Shown here: piece after piece, positions 7,202-15,815 of the stretch
Layout of the letters: the number at the start of each line of letters is the position of its first letter
Numbering within the stretch: the stretch's first letter is position 1
Assembly (NCBI GenBank): GCA_035700025.1
Contig: DASSOY010000025.1
Location: forward strand, 1-60,730
Direction: 5' to 3'
Length of the DNA: 60,730 nucleotides
Source of the DNA: Bacillales bacterium
Lineage (GTDB): Bacteria > Bacillota > Bacilli > Bacillales > DASSOY01
The notes under the pieces: model-generated
The model's input: only the letters and a program-made list of their open reading frames with translations
Told to the model about the DNA's origin: nothing
The model's database searches: none
Position numbers and translations under genes: made by a program

Positions 7202-7377
7202 TTACACAGCGCGCAAGAATTTGCGCCCGCTGGCGAGGACGAGCACGCTCACGATCATGCCGGCGGTGCCGACGCGATGCCGCCGGCGAAGGCGGAGAAG
7301 GCGATGATGAGCAGGAGGCCGGTGAGCAGGCTGCCGGATGAATCGTTCGGCTGCCGGTGCTGGAAGTTTTGGTTCAT
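7202..7377 (-). pseudogene. Small two-helix membrane protein, apparently frameshifted
   Basis: The ATG at 7377 overlaps the marR stop codon (ATGA), so this is a coupled second gene. Its frame reads MNQNFQHRQPNDSSG, then a hydrophobic helix (LLTGLLLIIAFSAFAGGIA), and stops after 40 codons at 7255. From there the next frame continues with a second hydrophobic stretch (VGTAGMIVSVLVLASGRKF) and stops at 7202, right at the terminator. Adding one base near GGCATCGCGTCGGC would join them into a ~58-residue two-helix protein. It is either a real frameshift or a sequencing indel. Confidence 0.6.
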
Positions 7378-7805
7378 TCTGGTTTCCTCTCCTCTGTTTC
7401 CCGGTCATCAAGTATTTTTTCATACAATCTTTTCAATTGTGCGAGTTCGGCTTCGTTCAATTTGTTGAAGTAGCGCGCGAAAGTCCGATTGCGCGCTTCT
7501 GTGAGGTGTTCGAGAAACGCAGCGCCTCCGTCTGTCAGCTGCAGGCGGACGATGCGGCGGTCTCTTTCGCCTCGTTGCCGATCGATCCATCCGGCTTTGA
7601 CCATACGATTGGCAAGCAAAGTGACACCGCCGAGCGTGATTTGCAACTGTTCGGCGAGCTGGGACATTTTTAACGGTCCGTTTTGTTCGAGCAGCCGCAG
7701 CAAATGCACTTGTGAGCTCGACAGCTCCATGTTCATTTTCATGCGCATGTCCTTGTTGAAACGGCGAATGACGTTGACGAATAATAAGGCGAGATCTTCG
7801 TGAAT
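7374..7805 (-). CDS. MarR family transcriptional regulator, possible AUU start
   Basis: Winged-helix regulator: SSSQVHLLRLLEQNGPLKMSQLAEQLQITLGGVTLLANRMVKAGWIDRQRGERDRRIVRLQLT. The first in-frame ATG (7748) would remove helix 1. The frame upstream encodes a convincing MarR N-terminal helix (IHEDLALLFVNVIRRFNKD), but no ATG, GTG or TTG lies in frame there. A GAGGAGGG ribosome site stands 6 bases before an ATT codon at 7805-7803, giving a 143-residue protein of normal family length. I therefore propose an AUU start, or an undetected frameshift. It is divergent from the livJ gene and could control it, itself, or both. Confidence 0.7.
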   Translation of the reverse strand: MHEDLALLFVNVIRRFNKDMRMKMNMELSSSQVHLLRLLEQNGPLKMSQLAEQLQITLGGVTLLANRMVKAGWIDRQRGERDRRIVRLQLTDGGAAFLEHLTEARNRTFARYFNKLNEAELAQLKRLYEKILDDRETEERKPE

Positions 7806-8160
7806 GACAAACCCTCCTCAATTTTAGAGACATCACCTTTCTTAATGTCTGCCAACCCTTGAGTTCGTTCCGGCGTACGGCTAACTCAGTGCCAGTACGA
7901 AGCAGCCGGAGTTTTCGGTTAGCCTAACATCGTCTACTCGACGAAGCATTGTTGGGCCCTCCTAATTTTATCGGATGCATGCAATTCCGATCCTGTCATA
8001 GTCAATTAACTTTACTATGTAAAGTATTTAACGAGTCAACAATTTTGCCGCCAATTCACCGGTAAAATTTGATATTTACTTCCTTAGGGTGATGTGCTTT
8101 AATCACATTAATAGATAATATAGTTTATTTTCAAAACAATACGAAATGGGGGACAATGAA
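7806..8160. other. Divergent regulatory region between marR and livJ
   Basis: No gene was seen in these 355 bases. The region contains a short inverted repeat GGCTAAC/GTTAGCC (7879-7885 with 7918-7924), the palindrome at 8009-8025, and AT-rich sequence before livJ in which I could not fix a -35/-10 pair with confidence. Confidence 0.5.
8009..8025. promoter_or_regulatory. Palindrome, candidate MarR operator
   Basis: ACTTTAC-TAT-GTAAAGT is a perfect 7-bp inverted repeat with a 3-bp spacer. On the minus strand a TTGACT hexamer lies just upstream (8034-8039), so the site overlaps the probable marR promoter, as expected for autoregulation by a MarR protein. Confidence 0.5.
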
Positions 8161-9333
8161 ATGAGGCGTAAATTTAAAGCGATCTTGCCTTTCGTCGTTA
8201 TTTTAGCGTTATTTATGCTTTCCGCCTGCGGCGGAGGAACTTCTTCCGGTACGGGATCGGGAGACGGGTCGAAGAAAGATGAAGCGAGCGGCGGAGCCAT
8301 CTCCGCAAAAATCGGAGTCATTTCGTATTTGAGCGGACCGGGGGCGGCTTATGGTGAGGCAATCACGAACGGCCTCAAGCTGGCGAAAGAAGAGATCAAC
8401 GAAGAAGGGAAAGTGAAGATTGAACTTGTCATCGAGGATTCGGCGGGGAAAGCGGATCAGGCGCTTTCAGCAGCACAAAAGCTGATCAACTCGGAAAACG
8501 TGAATGCGATTATCGGGCCGACGTTGAGCACTGAGATGCAGGTGGTCGGTCCAGTGGCGGATCAGAACGGGGTGCCGATCATGGGGACGTCGACGACGGC
8601 CGCGGGCATTCCGCAGCTTGGGGAGTATGTGTTCCGGGATTCACTGCCGGAGTCGCAAGCGATTCCTGCGGCGATGAAGAAGGCGGTCGACAAATACGGA
8701 GCGAAAAAAGTTGCGATTATGTACGGCAACGATGACGTGTTCACGAAATCGGGTTATGACACGATGAAGAAGACGGCCGAAGAGATGGGACTCGAGGTGT
8801 TGACGACGCAGACGTTCCAGAAAGGTCAGTCGGATTACAAGGCGCAACTGACGAAAATTAAAAATTTGCAGCCGGATTTGATCCTCTGTTCGGCGCTGTA
8901 CAATGAGGGCGCGGTCATCATGGACCAAGCGCGAAGCATGGGCATCGATGTGCCGTTTGTGGGCGGCAACGGGTTCAACTCACCGCAAGTGATAAAAATT
9001 GCCGGCGATGCCGCTGACGGATTGATTGTGGCAACACCGTGGTTCGGCGGGAAGGATGATCCGAAGGTACAGGCGTTCGTGAAGAAATACGAGGAGGCGT
9101 ACGGCAAAGCTCCGGACCAGTTCTCGGCGCAGGCGTATGACGGGTTGAAAATTATGGCCAAGGCGATCGCCGATGCCGGATCGGCCGAACGCGACGCGAT
9201 TCGCGACGGACTTGCGGGCATTGACAGCTATGAAGGTGTGCTCGGCAAATTCTCGTTTGACGATGAAGGCGACGTCGTCATGGAACCGGTCGTGCTCGTC
9301 ATTAAAGACGGCAAATTCCAAGTTCTCGAATAG
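8161..9333 (+). CDS. livJ: Branched-chain amino-acid type ABC transporter, substrate-binding lipoprotein
   Basis: A 390-residue receptor of the LivJ/BraC type I family. It has a lipoprotein signal peptide with lipobox LSAC near residue 23, then a Gly/Ser linker and the mature domain (AKIGVISYLSGPGAAYGEAITNGLKLAKEEIN, later IIGPTLSTEMQVVGPVADQNGVPIMGTSTTAAGI). ATG 8161 is preceded by GGGGGAC at good spacing, whereas the in-frame ATG at 8146 is not. It is the first gene of a five-gene operon with two permeases and two ATPases. The ligand may be a branched-chain amino acid, but this family also takes up amides and aromatic acids. Confidence 0.88.
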   Translation: MRRKFKAILPFVVILALFMLSACGGGTSSGTGSGDGSKKDEASGGAISAKIGVISYLSGPGAAYGEAITNGLKLAKEEINEEGKVKIELVIEDSAGKADQALSAAQKLINSENVNAIIGPTLSTEMQVVGPVADQNGVPIMGTSTTAAGIPQLGEYVFRDSLPESQAIPAAMKKAVDKYGAKKVAIMYGNDDVFTKSGYDTMKKTAEEMGLEVLTTQTFQKGQSDYKAQLTKIKNLQPDLILCSALYNEGAVIMDQARSMGIDVPFVGGNGFNSPQVIKIAGDAADGLIVATPWFGGKDDPKVQAFVKKYEEAYGKAPDQFSAQAYDGLKIMAKAIADAGSAERDAIRDGLAGIDSYEGVLGKFSFDDEGDVVMEPVVLVIKDGKFQVLE

Positions 9334-9347
9334 AAGGATGTGAAGTC

Positions 9348-10232
9348 ATGTTGCTCGAACAGCTTATTAACGGAATCACGCTCGGCAGCGTTTATGCCAT
9401 TGTCGCCCTCGGCTACACACTCGTGTTCGGCGTGCTCGGCATCATCAACATGGCTCACGGTGAAATTTTCATGTTCGGCGCGTTCATGGGCGTCGTCACG
9501 ACAAGCATGCTGCATGCGCCGATCTGGCTGGCGTTTCTCGCGGCGATCGCGGCAACGGCGATGATGGGCTACTTGCTTGAACGCTTGGCGCTCCGGCCGC
9601 TCCGCGGCAAGCCGGGCGTCTCCCACCTCGCGCCGCTCATTAGTACGATCGGTGTATCGATTTTGCTTGAAAATTTGGCAAACCAATGGTTTGGCTCCGG
9701 GAATCATCCTTTCCGGAGCCGCTTTGCCGAAATCCATTTTACCGTCGGAGACGTGACGGTTTATTTTGTGCAAATCGTCATTTTTGTGATTTCCGTTGTT
9801 TTAATGGTCGGCTTGTCCCTCTGGCTGGCGAAGACGAAAGCGGGCAAGGCGCTGCGGGCGACCGCCGAAGATCTTGACACGGCTTCGCTTCTCGGCATTG
9901 ACACGAAGAAAATGATCACGATCACCGTGATCGTCGCTTCGGCGATGGGCGGGGTTGCCGGCATCCTCGTCGGCATGGCATTCAACTCGGTCAATGCGCA
10001 AATGGGACTTTCGGTCGGCTTGAAAGGCCTCGCGATCATCATTCTTGGCGGAATGGGCAGCGTGAAAGGCGCCGTCGTCGGCGGGATGATTCTCGGCCTC
10101 TCGGAAACTTTTATCGTTGTCGCCGGTTTTTCCGGGTATCGCGACGCCATCGCTTTTGTGATGATCATCATTATTTTGCTCATTCGGCCTGAAGGCCTTT
10201 TCGGAAAACGGGCATCGGACGCGAGGGGGTAA
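9348..10232 (+). CDS. livH: Liv-type ABC transporter permease, LivH family
   Basis: A 294-residue polytopic membrane protein starting with the signature LINGITLGSVYAIVALGYTLVFGVLGIINMAHGE; it carries the GLKGLAIIILGGMGSVKGAVVGG block near the C-terminus, typical of LivH. It lies 14 bases behind livJ and 3 bases before livM, so it is in the same transcript. Confidence 0.92.
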   Translation: MLLEQLINGITLGSVYAIVALGYTLVFGVLGIINMAHGEIFMFGAFMGVVTTSMLHAPIWLAFLAAIAATAMMGYLLERLALRPLRGKPGVSHLAPLISTIGVSILLENLANQWFGSGNHPFRSRFAEIHFTVGDVTVYFVQIVIFVISVVLMVGLSLWLAKTKAGKALRATAEDLDTASLLGIDTKKMITITVIVASAMGGVAGILVGMAFNSVNAQMGLSVGLKGLAIIILGGMGSVKGAVVGGMILGLSETFIVVAGFSGYRDAIAFVMIIIILLIRPEGLFGKRASDARG

Positions 10233-10235
10233 AAT

Positions 10236-11219
10236 ATGCTTGGAGAACTCGTCAATCCTTATTACGTGCAAGTGGCGTCGTTCATTCTTATTAACATCAT
10301 TCTCGGGCTGAGCATCTACATCACGCTCGCTTCCGGCCAACTGTCGCTCGGCAACGCCGGCTTCATGGCCATCGGCGCGTATACTTCAGCGCTTCTCACC
10401 GTTAGTGCCCATCTCCCGCTCGTCGTCGGCGTGGTTTGCGGAACTTTTTTTGCAGGAATTCTCGGGGTGCTCGTCGGCATTCCTTCTTTGCGTTTGAAAG
10501 GGGTGCACTTGGCGATCGCCACGCTCGGCTTCGGGGAAGTCATTCGCGTCATTCTCGTCAATGCGGGTGCGCTGACGAAAGGGGCCATCGGCATTGCCGG
10601 CATCCCGCAGCTCGGGCGGGAGATCTTGAAAGGTTTGCAAACGTTCGGCTTTGACCCGAAAACGATCGGCCTCGCGAACAACGAATTCGTATTTTTATCA
10701 ATCTTTCTCGTGTTGCTCGTCATCGTCGTGTTTGTCGTTCTGTTTTTCGTCAGGCAAAATCGATCCCGCGTCGGACGAGCGTTTGCGGCCATCAAAATGG
10801 ACGAACGGGCGGCGGAAACGATGGGCATCAACGTGACGTATTACAAAGTGCTGTCGTTCGCTCAAGGGGCGTTGCTTGCCGGATTCGCCGGCGCATTGTA
10901 CGCTCACGTATTATCGTACATCAACCCAGGCGATTTTTCTTACCATCGCGCGGTGGAAATTTTAATTTTTGCGGTGTTCGGGGGCAGCGAAGTGATTGTC
11001 GGCTCGATTTTCGGCGCCTTTTTCCTCACCTTGCTTCCGGAAGCGCTGCGGTTCTTGGCTGACTACCGTTACATCATTTACGGGGTGATCCTCATTCTCA
11101 TGATGGCTTTTCGCCCGCAAGGCGTCATCGATGCAAACATGCTGCGCAAGATCGGCGCGTTGAAATCGACAAAACGGGGGGAGGTCGGCCATGGTGCTGC
11201 AAGTCCAAAAGATCAGTAA
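10236..11219 (+). CDS. livM: Liv-type ABC transporter permease, LivM family
   Basis: A 327-residue polytopic membrane protein. Recognisable LivM blocks are LGLSIYITLASGQLSLGNAGFMAIGAYTSA, GVHLAIATLGFGEVIR, RAFAAIKMDERAAETMGINVTYYK and the C-terminal LLPEALRFLADYRYIIYGVILILMMAFRPQG. It overlaps the following ATPase gene by 29 bases, so translation is coupled. Confidence 0.92.
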   Translation: MLGELVNPYYVQVASFILINIILGLSIYITLASGQLSLGNAGFMAIGAYTSALLTVSAHLPLVVGVVCGTFFAGILGVLVGIPSLRLKGVHLAIATLGFGEVIRVILVNAGALTKGAIGIAGIPQLGREILKGLQTFGFDPKTIGLANNEFVFLSIFLVLLVIVVFVVLFFVRQNRSRVGRAFAAIKMDERAAETMGINVTYYKVLSFAQGALLAGFAGALYAHVLSYINPGDFSYHRAVEILIFAVFGGSEVIVGSIFGAFFLTLLPEALRFLADYRYIIYGVILILMMAFRPQGVIDANMLRKIGALKSTKRGEVGHGAASPKDQ

Positions 11220-11970
11220 GCGATTCGGCGGCATATCCGCGTTGACCGACGTCTCTTTTTCCGTCAAGGAAGGGGAAGTGTTCGGCTTGATCGGTCCGAA
11301 CGGGGCCGGAAAAACGACGATGTTCAATATTATTACGGCGGTGTTTGCGCCGACCGAAGGCGAGGTTGCCTTCGGCGGAGAAACGATCAGCGGGAAGAAA
11401 CCGCATCAAATCACGAAAAAAGGCATTTGCCGAACGTTCCAAAACATTCGGTTGTTCGATAAAATGACGGTGCTGGAAAATGTCATGACCGGGGCGCATG
11501 CACGCAGCCAAGCGGGTGTTTGGGGGAGCGTATGGCGAACGAAAGCGCAGCGGCGGGAAGAGCGCGAATTACGCGAGAAGGCGGCCGGCTGGCTGGAGAC
11601 GGTCGGGTTGGGCGGTGTGGAAGATGTGGTTGCTGAGAATCTCGCGTACGGCCAGCAACGCAAGTTGGAAATTGCGCGGGCGCTCGCCAGCGAGCCAAAG
11701 CTGTTGCTGCTTGACGAACCGGCGGCGGGCATGAACGAAGCCGAGACGGAAGAATTGCAGGCGTTGATTAAAAAAATCCAGGCGCTCGGCAAAACGATTG
11801 TGTTGATCGAACACGACATGCCGCTCGTCATGGCGGCTTGCGACCGGATCGCGGTGTTGAATTTCGGCGAGAAAATCGCCGAAGGTGAGCCGGAGGCGAT
11901 TCAAAATCATCCCGATGTGATTGAGGCGTATCTCGGGAACGAGGGGGATGGAGATGGCGACATTGCTTAA
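11191..11970 (+). CDS. livG: Liv-type ABC transporter ATPase, LivG family
   Basis: A 259-residue ATPase: Walker A GPNGAGKTT (~residue 34), the LivG-specific GICRTFQNIRLF, the signature region NLAYGQQRKLEIARAL and Walker B LLLLDEPAAGM. It begins inside livM and its end overlaps livF. The nonpolar C-terminal tail ends GDGDGDIA, partly dictated by overlap with the livF ribosome site. Confidence 0.92.
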   Translation: MVLQVQKISKRFGGISALTDVSFSVKEGEVFGLIGPNGAGKTTMFNIITAVFAPTEGEVAFGGETISGKKPHQITKKGICRTFQNIRLFDKMTVLENVMTGAHARSQAGVWGSVWRTKAQRREERELREKAAGWLETVGLGGVEDVVAENLAYGQQRKLEIARALASEPKLLLLDEPAAGMNEAETEELQALIKKIQALGKTIVLIEHDMPLVMAACDRIAVLNFGEKIAEGEPEAIQNHPDVIEAYLGNEGDGDGDIA

Positions 11971-12676
11971 GCTTTCCGGCGTGGCCGCGTATTACGGAAA
12001 CATTCAAGCGTTGAAAGGCATTGATCTCGACGTCAAAGAAGGATCGATCGTGACGATGCTCGGCGCCAACGGTGCCGGAAAAACGACGACGATGAAGACG
12101 ATTGCCGGGCTGTTGAAGCCGAAGCAAGGAACGGTTGAATTGATGGGCAGCAACGTGACCGGTCTATCGCCGCATTTGCTCGTGCGGCGAGGGATGGTGC
12201 TTGTGCCCGAAGGGCGTGCGATTCTGGCGAACATGACGGTTGAGGAAAACTTGGAGATGGGGGCGTTTTCGCGAAGCGACGGCGAAGTGAATGCCGATCT
12301 TGATCGCGTCATGGAACGCTTCCCGATTTTGAGAGAACGCCGCCGCCAAACGGGCGGTACGCTGTCCGGCGGCCAGCAGCAAATGCTGGCGATCGCCCGC
12401 GCGTTGATGGCGCGGCCGAAGCTCCTGCTGCTCGACGAACCGTCGATGGGGCTCGCGCCGCTCGTCGTTGCCGATATTTTCAAGATCATCGAGGAGATCA
12501 ACGAAGCGGGTACGACGATTTTGCTCGTTGAGCAAAACGCGCGCCAAGCGTTGAAGGTTGCCGATTACGGTTACGTGCTTGAGACCGGCAAAATCGTCGC
12601 CGAAGGCACGCCAGCCGAGCTGCTCGAAAATACGAGCATCGTCGAGGCGTACTTGGGGCGAAAAAAATCCGGATAA
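11954..12676 (+). CDS. livF: Liv-type ABC transporter ATPase, LivF family
   Basis: A 240-residue ATPase: Walker A GANGAGKTT, LVPEGRAILANMTVEENL, signature LSGGQQQMLAIARAL, Walker B LLLLDEPSMGLAP. ATG 11954 follows GAGGGGG at 6 bases; another in-frame ATG lies two codons earlier. It is the last gene of the operon and is closed by the terminator at 12678. Confidence 0.92.
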   Translation: MATLLKLSGVAAYYGNIQALKGIDLDVKEGSIVTMLGANGAGKTTTMKTIAGLLKPKQGTVELMGSNVTGLSPHLLVRRGMVLVPEGRAILANMTVEENLEMGAFSRSDGEVNADLDRVMERFPILRERRRQTGGTLSGGQQQMLAIARALMARPKLLLLDEPSMGLAPLVVADIFKIIEEINEAGTTILLVEQNARQALKVADYGYVLETGKIVAEGTPAELLENTSIVEAYLGRKKSG

Positions 12677-12677
12677 A

Positions 12678-12707
12678 GCCGCTTACATTGCGAGCGGCTT
12701 TTTTTAT
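12678..12707 (+). terminator. Terminator of the liv operon
   Basis: Stem GCCGCT/AGCGGC (12678-12683 with 12693-12698) followed by TTTTTTTAT. It directly abuts the end of the convergent Phd-Uma2 gene. Confidence 0.88.
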
Positions 12708-12708
12708 A

Positions 12709-13431
12709 TTATGAAGCAAAAACGTCTTGCAACGGGATTTCCAACCCTTCAAAAAACGGGGAGTGTAAAGTTTGACTGGCGCTCTTTAAAAAGGTTTTGC
12801 TGTCGGTAATGTCGTTATTGTCCAACGAATAAACCATGATTTGTTCATTGATGGGATCGACAATCCAATATTCTTTCACCGCGCATTGCTTGTACAGGTC
12901 AAGTTTTTTGATCATATCTTTACTTCTCGTGGAAGGCGATAAAACTTCGACGACCAGGGTCGGCGTTCCTTGATAGCGGTCTTTCTCATCGCGATTGTCC
13001 TTGTCGCAAATGACGAGAATGTCCGGTTGAACGACGCAAATGTTATTTTCTTCTTTCAATAAGGTTACATCAAACGGAGAGGTCAATGGGACACACTTCT
13101 TACCTTTAAACCACAAATAGAAGGTACCGTGAAGTTCATGGACGATGTGTTGGTGTTTATAAGAAGGAGAAGCTAGATTGTAGATGACACCGTCGATTAA
13201 TTCGTAGCGTTGTTCCGATGCCTCCGTTAACTCCAGAAATTCCTCGTATGATACCCAGCCTTCGGTTGATCGATACTCTGAAGATTTTACCCTGACTGAA
13301 TCGGGCTCGTGACAAGGAACTATTTTCACAACATCTTTCCCATTTTTCGTTACGATGATTTCCTCTTTCGCTTCGGCAAATTTTAAATACTTTCCGAAAT
13401 TATTTTGCACTTTCGTCGAGGCCACTCTCAT
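12709..13431 (-). CDS. Phd-like antitoxin domain fused to Uma2 (DUF820) nuclease-fold domain
   Basis: A 240-residue two-domain protein. Residues 1-45 (MRVASTKVQNNFGKYLKFAE...IIVTKNGKDVVKIVP) match the DNA-binding Phd/YefM antitoxin fold. From about residue 58 the protein is a Uma2/DUF820 domain of the PD-(D/E)xK superfamily, with YELIDGVIYNLASPS, VQPDILVIC (PD), LVVEVLSPSTRSKD (E) and KLDLYKQCAVKEYWIVDP. Base composition is visibly more AT-rich than its neighbours, suggesting transfer. The ribosome site is AGAGGTG, 8 bases before ATG. The cellular role of Uma2 proteins is unsettled. Confidence 0.85.
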   Translation of the reverse strand: MRVASTKVQNNFGKYLKFAEAKEEIIVTKNGKDVVKIVPCHEPDSVRVKSSEYRSTEGWVSYEEFLELTEASEQRYELIDGVIYNLASPSYKHQHIVHELHGTFYLWFKGKKCVPLTSPFDVTLLKEENNICVVQPDILVICDKDNRDEKDRYQGTPTLVVEVLSPSTRSKDMIKKLDLYKQCAVKEYWIVDPINEQIMVYSLDNNDITDSKTFLKSASQTLHSPFFEGLEIPLQDVFAS

Positions 13432-13447
13432 TTCAAAGACACCTCTT

Positions 13448-13516
13448 TTAGCTAAATTTCTTTAAATATATCATAAAATAGGTATATTTTTAAGTTCATT
13501 CATGAAATTTAGCTAA
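13448..13516 (-). promoter_or_regulatory. Long inverted repeat bracketing the phd-uma2 promoter
   Basis: A perfect 13-bp inverted repeat (TTAGCTAAATTTC 13448-13460; GAAATTTAGCTAA 13504-13516) is separated by 43 AT-rich bases that contain TATGAT/TATATT -10 candidates on the minus strand. Two half-sites around its own promoter would suit autorepression by the Phd-like domain. Confidence 0.5.
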
Positions 13517-13569
13517 TTATCACCTAAACAAAGGTCCACAATTTCCTGTTTAAATCGTTGGAAATATCG

Positions 13570-13575
13570 TATAAT
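13570..13575 (+). promoter_or_regulatory. -10 box, probable lutABC promoter
   Basis: TATAAT stands 110 bases before the lutA start codon. No good -35 was found at 16-18 bp (TGTTTA is the best), so an activator or weak promoter is possible. The rest of the 253-base gap holds only the inverted repeat above. Confidence 0.4.
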
Positions 13576-13684
13576 TCAAAATAAAGCAGGACAAGGATGG
13601 GGGCAGCGCAACAAGTTCGGCGGCGGCTCCATAAAAAGATGTTGGGCTGTTGCAAGGCGGACAGTTTAGGGAGGTGGCGGCAAA

Positions 13685-14401
13685 ATGAAAGTTTCCTTGT
13701 TTATTACATGCTTGTGCGACGTGATTTATCCCGACGTCGGTAAAGACGTCGTCGAAGTGTTGGAGCGTCTCGGCTGCGAGGTTGATTTTCCAGCAGGCCA
13801 GACGTGCTGCGGGCAGCCGGCGTATAACAGCGGCTATCGGAGGGAAGCGGTGAAGGCGGCGAAGCCGATGATCGAGGCCTTTGCCGACTCGGACTATGTT
13901 GTAGCACCGTCGGGCTCGTGCGCGGCGGTCATCCATGAATATGAAAAGTGGTTTCCCGGCGAGCCGGTATGGCAGGCGAAAGCCCGGCAGTTGGCGGCGA
14001 AAACGTATGAGTTCACGCAGTTTCTCGTCGATGTGCTGAAAGTGACTGATATCGGGGCAAGATACAAGGCGCGGGCGGCGTACCATACGTCGTGCCATAT
14101 GACACGGCTGCTCGGGGTGAAGGAAGCACCGCTCAAGCTGCTCGAGCATGTCGAAGGGCTCGAGCTTGTGCCGATTTCGAATGCGTACGATTGCTGCGGA
14201 TTCGGCGGGACGTTCGCGGTGAAGATGGCCGCCATTTCGACGGCGATGGCGGATGAAAAAATTTCCCATGTGGAGGCGGCGAAGGCGGACGTCTTGATTG
14301 GCTCGGACGGCGGGTGTTTAATGCACTTGAAAGGGCGGATCGACCGGCTCGGCCAGCCGGTGGAAGTGAAGCATATCGCGCAAGTGCTGAATGGACGATG
14401 A
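13685..14401 (+). CDS. lutA: L-lactate utilization protein LutA, CCG-domain subunit
   Basis: A 238-residue cytosolic protein with two cysteine-rich CCG modules: CGQPAYNSG following [10 protein letters not shown] near residue 40, and [10 protein letters not shown] near residue 170. This is LutA (YvfV-like) of the LutABC iron-sulfur lactate oxidation complex, which converts L-lactate to pyruvate without LctE-type dehydrogenase. The gene order lutA-lutB-lutC is that of Bacillus subtilis. The ribosome site is GGGAGGTGG. Confidence 0.92.
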   Translation: MKVSLFITCLCDVIYPDVGKDVVEVLERLGCEVDFPAGQTCCGQPAYNSGYRREAVKAAKPMIEAFADSDYVVAPSGSCAAVIHEYEKWFPGEPVWQAKARQLAAKTYEFTQFLVDVLKVTDIGARYKARAAYHTSCHMTRLLGVKEAPLKLLEHVEGLELVPISNAYDCCGFGGTFAVKMAAISTAMADEKISHVEAAKADVLIGSDGGCLMHLKGRIDRLGQPVEVKHIAQVLNGR

Positions 14402-14420
14402 AGAAGGAGGCGATTTCGGG

Positions 14421-15815
14421 ATGCCGATGAAAATCGAGGGCGGTCCGTTCAAGGCGCGGGTGGAGGAAGCGTTGCACAACGACTTCATGCGCGGTGCGGT
14501 GCGGAGGGCACAGGACGGATTGCGCGGACGAAAGCTGGCGGCGACGAATGAGGATCGTGACTTCGAAGATTGGGAAGCGTGGCGGCAAGCCGGGGAGGCT
14601 GTTCGCCGCCATACGATTGAAAATCTCGATTATTATTTAGAGCAGTTGAGCGAAAATGTCGAGGCGCGCGGCGGGCACGTGTTTTTCGCAGCAACGGCGG
14701 AAGAGGCGACGGCCTACATTCGCCAGGTCGTGAAAGCTAAAGATGCGAAGCGGATTATAAAATCGAAGTCGATGGTCACGGAGGAAATCAGCTTGAACGC
14801 GGCGCTTGAGGCGGACGGGTGCGAAGTCGTCGAGACGGATCTCGGCGAGTACATTTTGCAGCTCGACGACCACGAACCGCCGTCGCATCTTGTGGCACCG
14901 GCGGTGCACAAAAACCAAGCGCAAATTCGCGAGTTGTACGCGAAGAAAATCGGGTATACGGCGACAGAGAAACCGGAAGAAATCACGGCGCACACGAGGA
15001 AGGTGCTGCGGGAGACGTTTCTGCATGCGGACATCGGCATTACCGGCTGCAATTTCGCCGTTGCCGAAACAGGAACGGTGACGCTGCTCACGAACGAAGG
15101 AAACGCTGATCTGGCGACGAGCTTGCCGAAAACGCAAATCAGCGTCATGGGCATGGAGCGACTTGTGCCGACGTGGGAAGATCTCGACATCCTCGTCAGC
15201 CTGCTCAGCCGTTCGGCCGTCGGCCAGCGGCTGGCGACTTACGTGACCGCGCTCACCCCCGGCCGCGAAGAAGGCAGTGTCGACGGACCGGAAGACTTCC
15301 ATCTCGTCATTGTCGATGCCGGCCGTTCGAAAGCGCTCGGCACCGAGTTCCAGGACGTGCTTCATTGCATTCGCTGCGGTGCCTGCATCAACGTCTGTCC
15401 TGTCTACCGCCATATCGGCGGCCACGCGTACGGCTCGATCTACCAAGGCCCGATCGGCGCGGTGCTGTCGCCGATTCTCGGCGACAGCGATGCCTTCAAA
15501 ACGCTGCCGTTCGCCTCGAGCCTATGCGGCGCTTGCACGGAAGCGTGCCCGGTTGGGATTCCGCTTCACGAGCAGCTCGTGGCGCACCGCCGCGCCATTG
15601 TTGAAGACCACGGCGAGGCGCCGTGGTTCGAAAAGCTGGCGATGCGCGGCTTCGGAGCGGCCGCCGCGAAGCCGGAGCGATTCGCGCGTGCCGGAGGCAC
15701 GGTGCGGTTAGCGAAGCCGCTCGCGAGAGCGTGGACGGCGGAGCGCGAATTTCCCGCGCCTGCCCGCACGACGTTCCGAAAATGGTTTGAGGAACGGAAG
15801 GGGGCGGGGCGGTAA
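14421..15815 (+). CDS. lutB: L-lactate utilization iron-sulfur protein LutB
   Basis: A 464-residue protein with an N-terminal LUD domain ([60 protein letters not shown]) and C-terminal double 4Fe-4S ferredoxin modules ([15 protein letters not shown] and [13 protein letters not shown]). It matches LutB along its whole length. I chose ATG 14421 because AAGGAGG precedes it; an in-frame ATG at 14391 lies inside lutA. It shares one base with the lutC start (TAATG). Confidence 0.93.
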   Translation: MPMKIEGGPFKARVEEALHNDFMRGAVRRAQDGLRGRKLAATNEDRDFEDWEAWRQAGEAVRRHTIENLDYYLEQLSENVEARGGHVFFAATAEEATAYIRQVVKAKDAKRIIKSKSMVTEEISLNAALEADGCEVVETDLGEYILQLDDHEPPSHLVAPAVHKNQAQIRELYAKKIGYTATEKPEEITAHTRKVLRETFLHADIGITGCNFAVAETGTVTLLTNEGNADLATSLPKTQISVMGMERLVPTWEDLDILVSLLSRSAVGQRLATYVTALTPGREEGSVDGPEDFHLVIVDAGRSKALGTEFQDVLHCIRCGACINVCPVYRHIGGHAYGSIYQGPIGAVLSPILGDSDAFKTLPFASSLCGACTEACPVGIPLHEQLVAHRRAIVEDHGEAPWFEKLAMRGFGAAAAKPERFARAGGTVRLAKPLARAWTAEREFPAPARTTFRKWFEERKGAGR

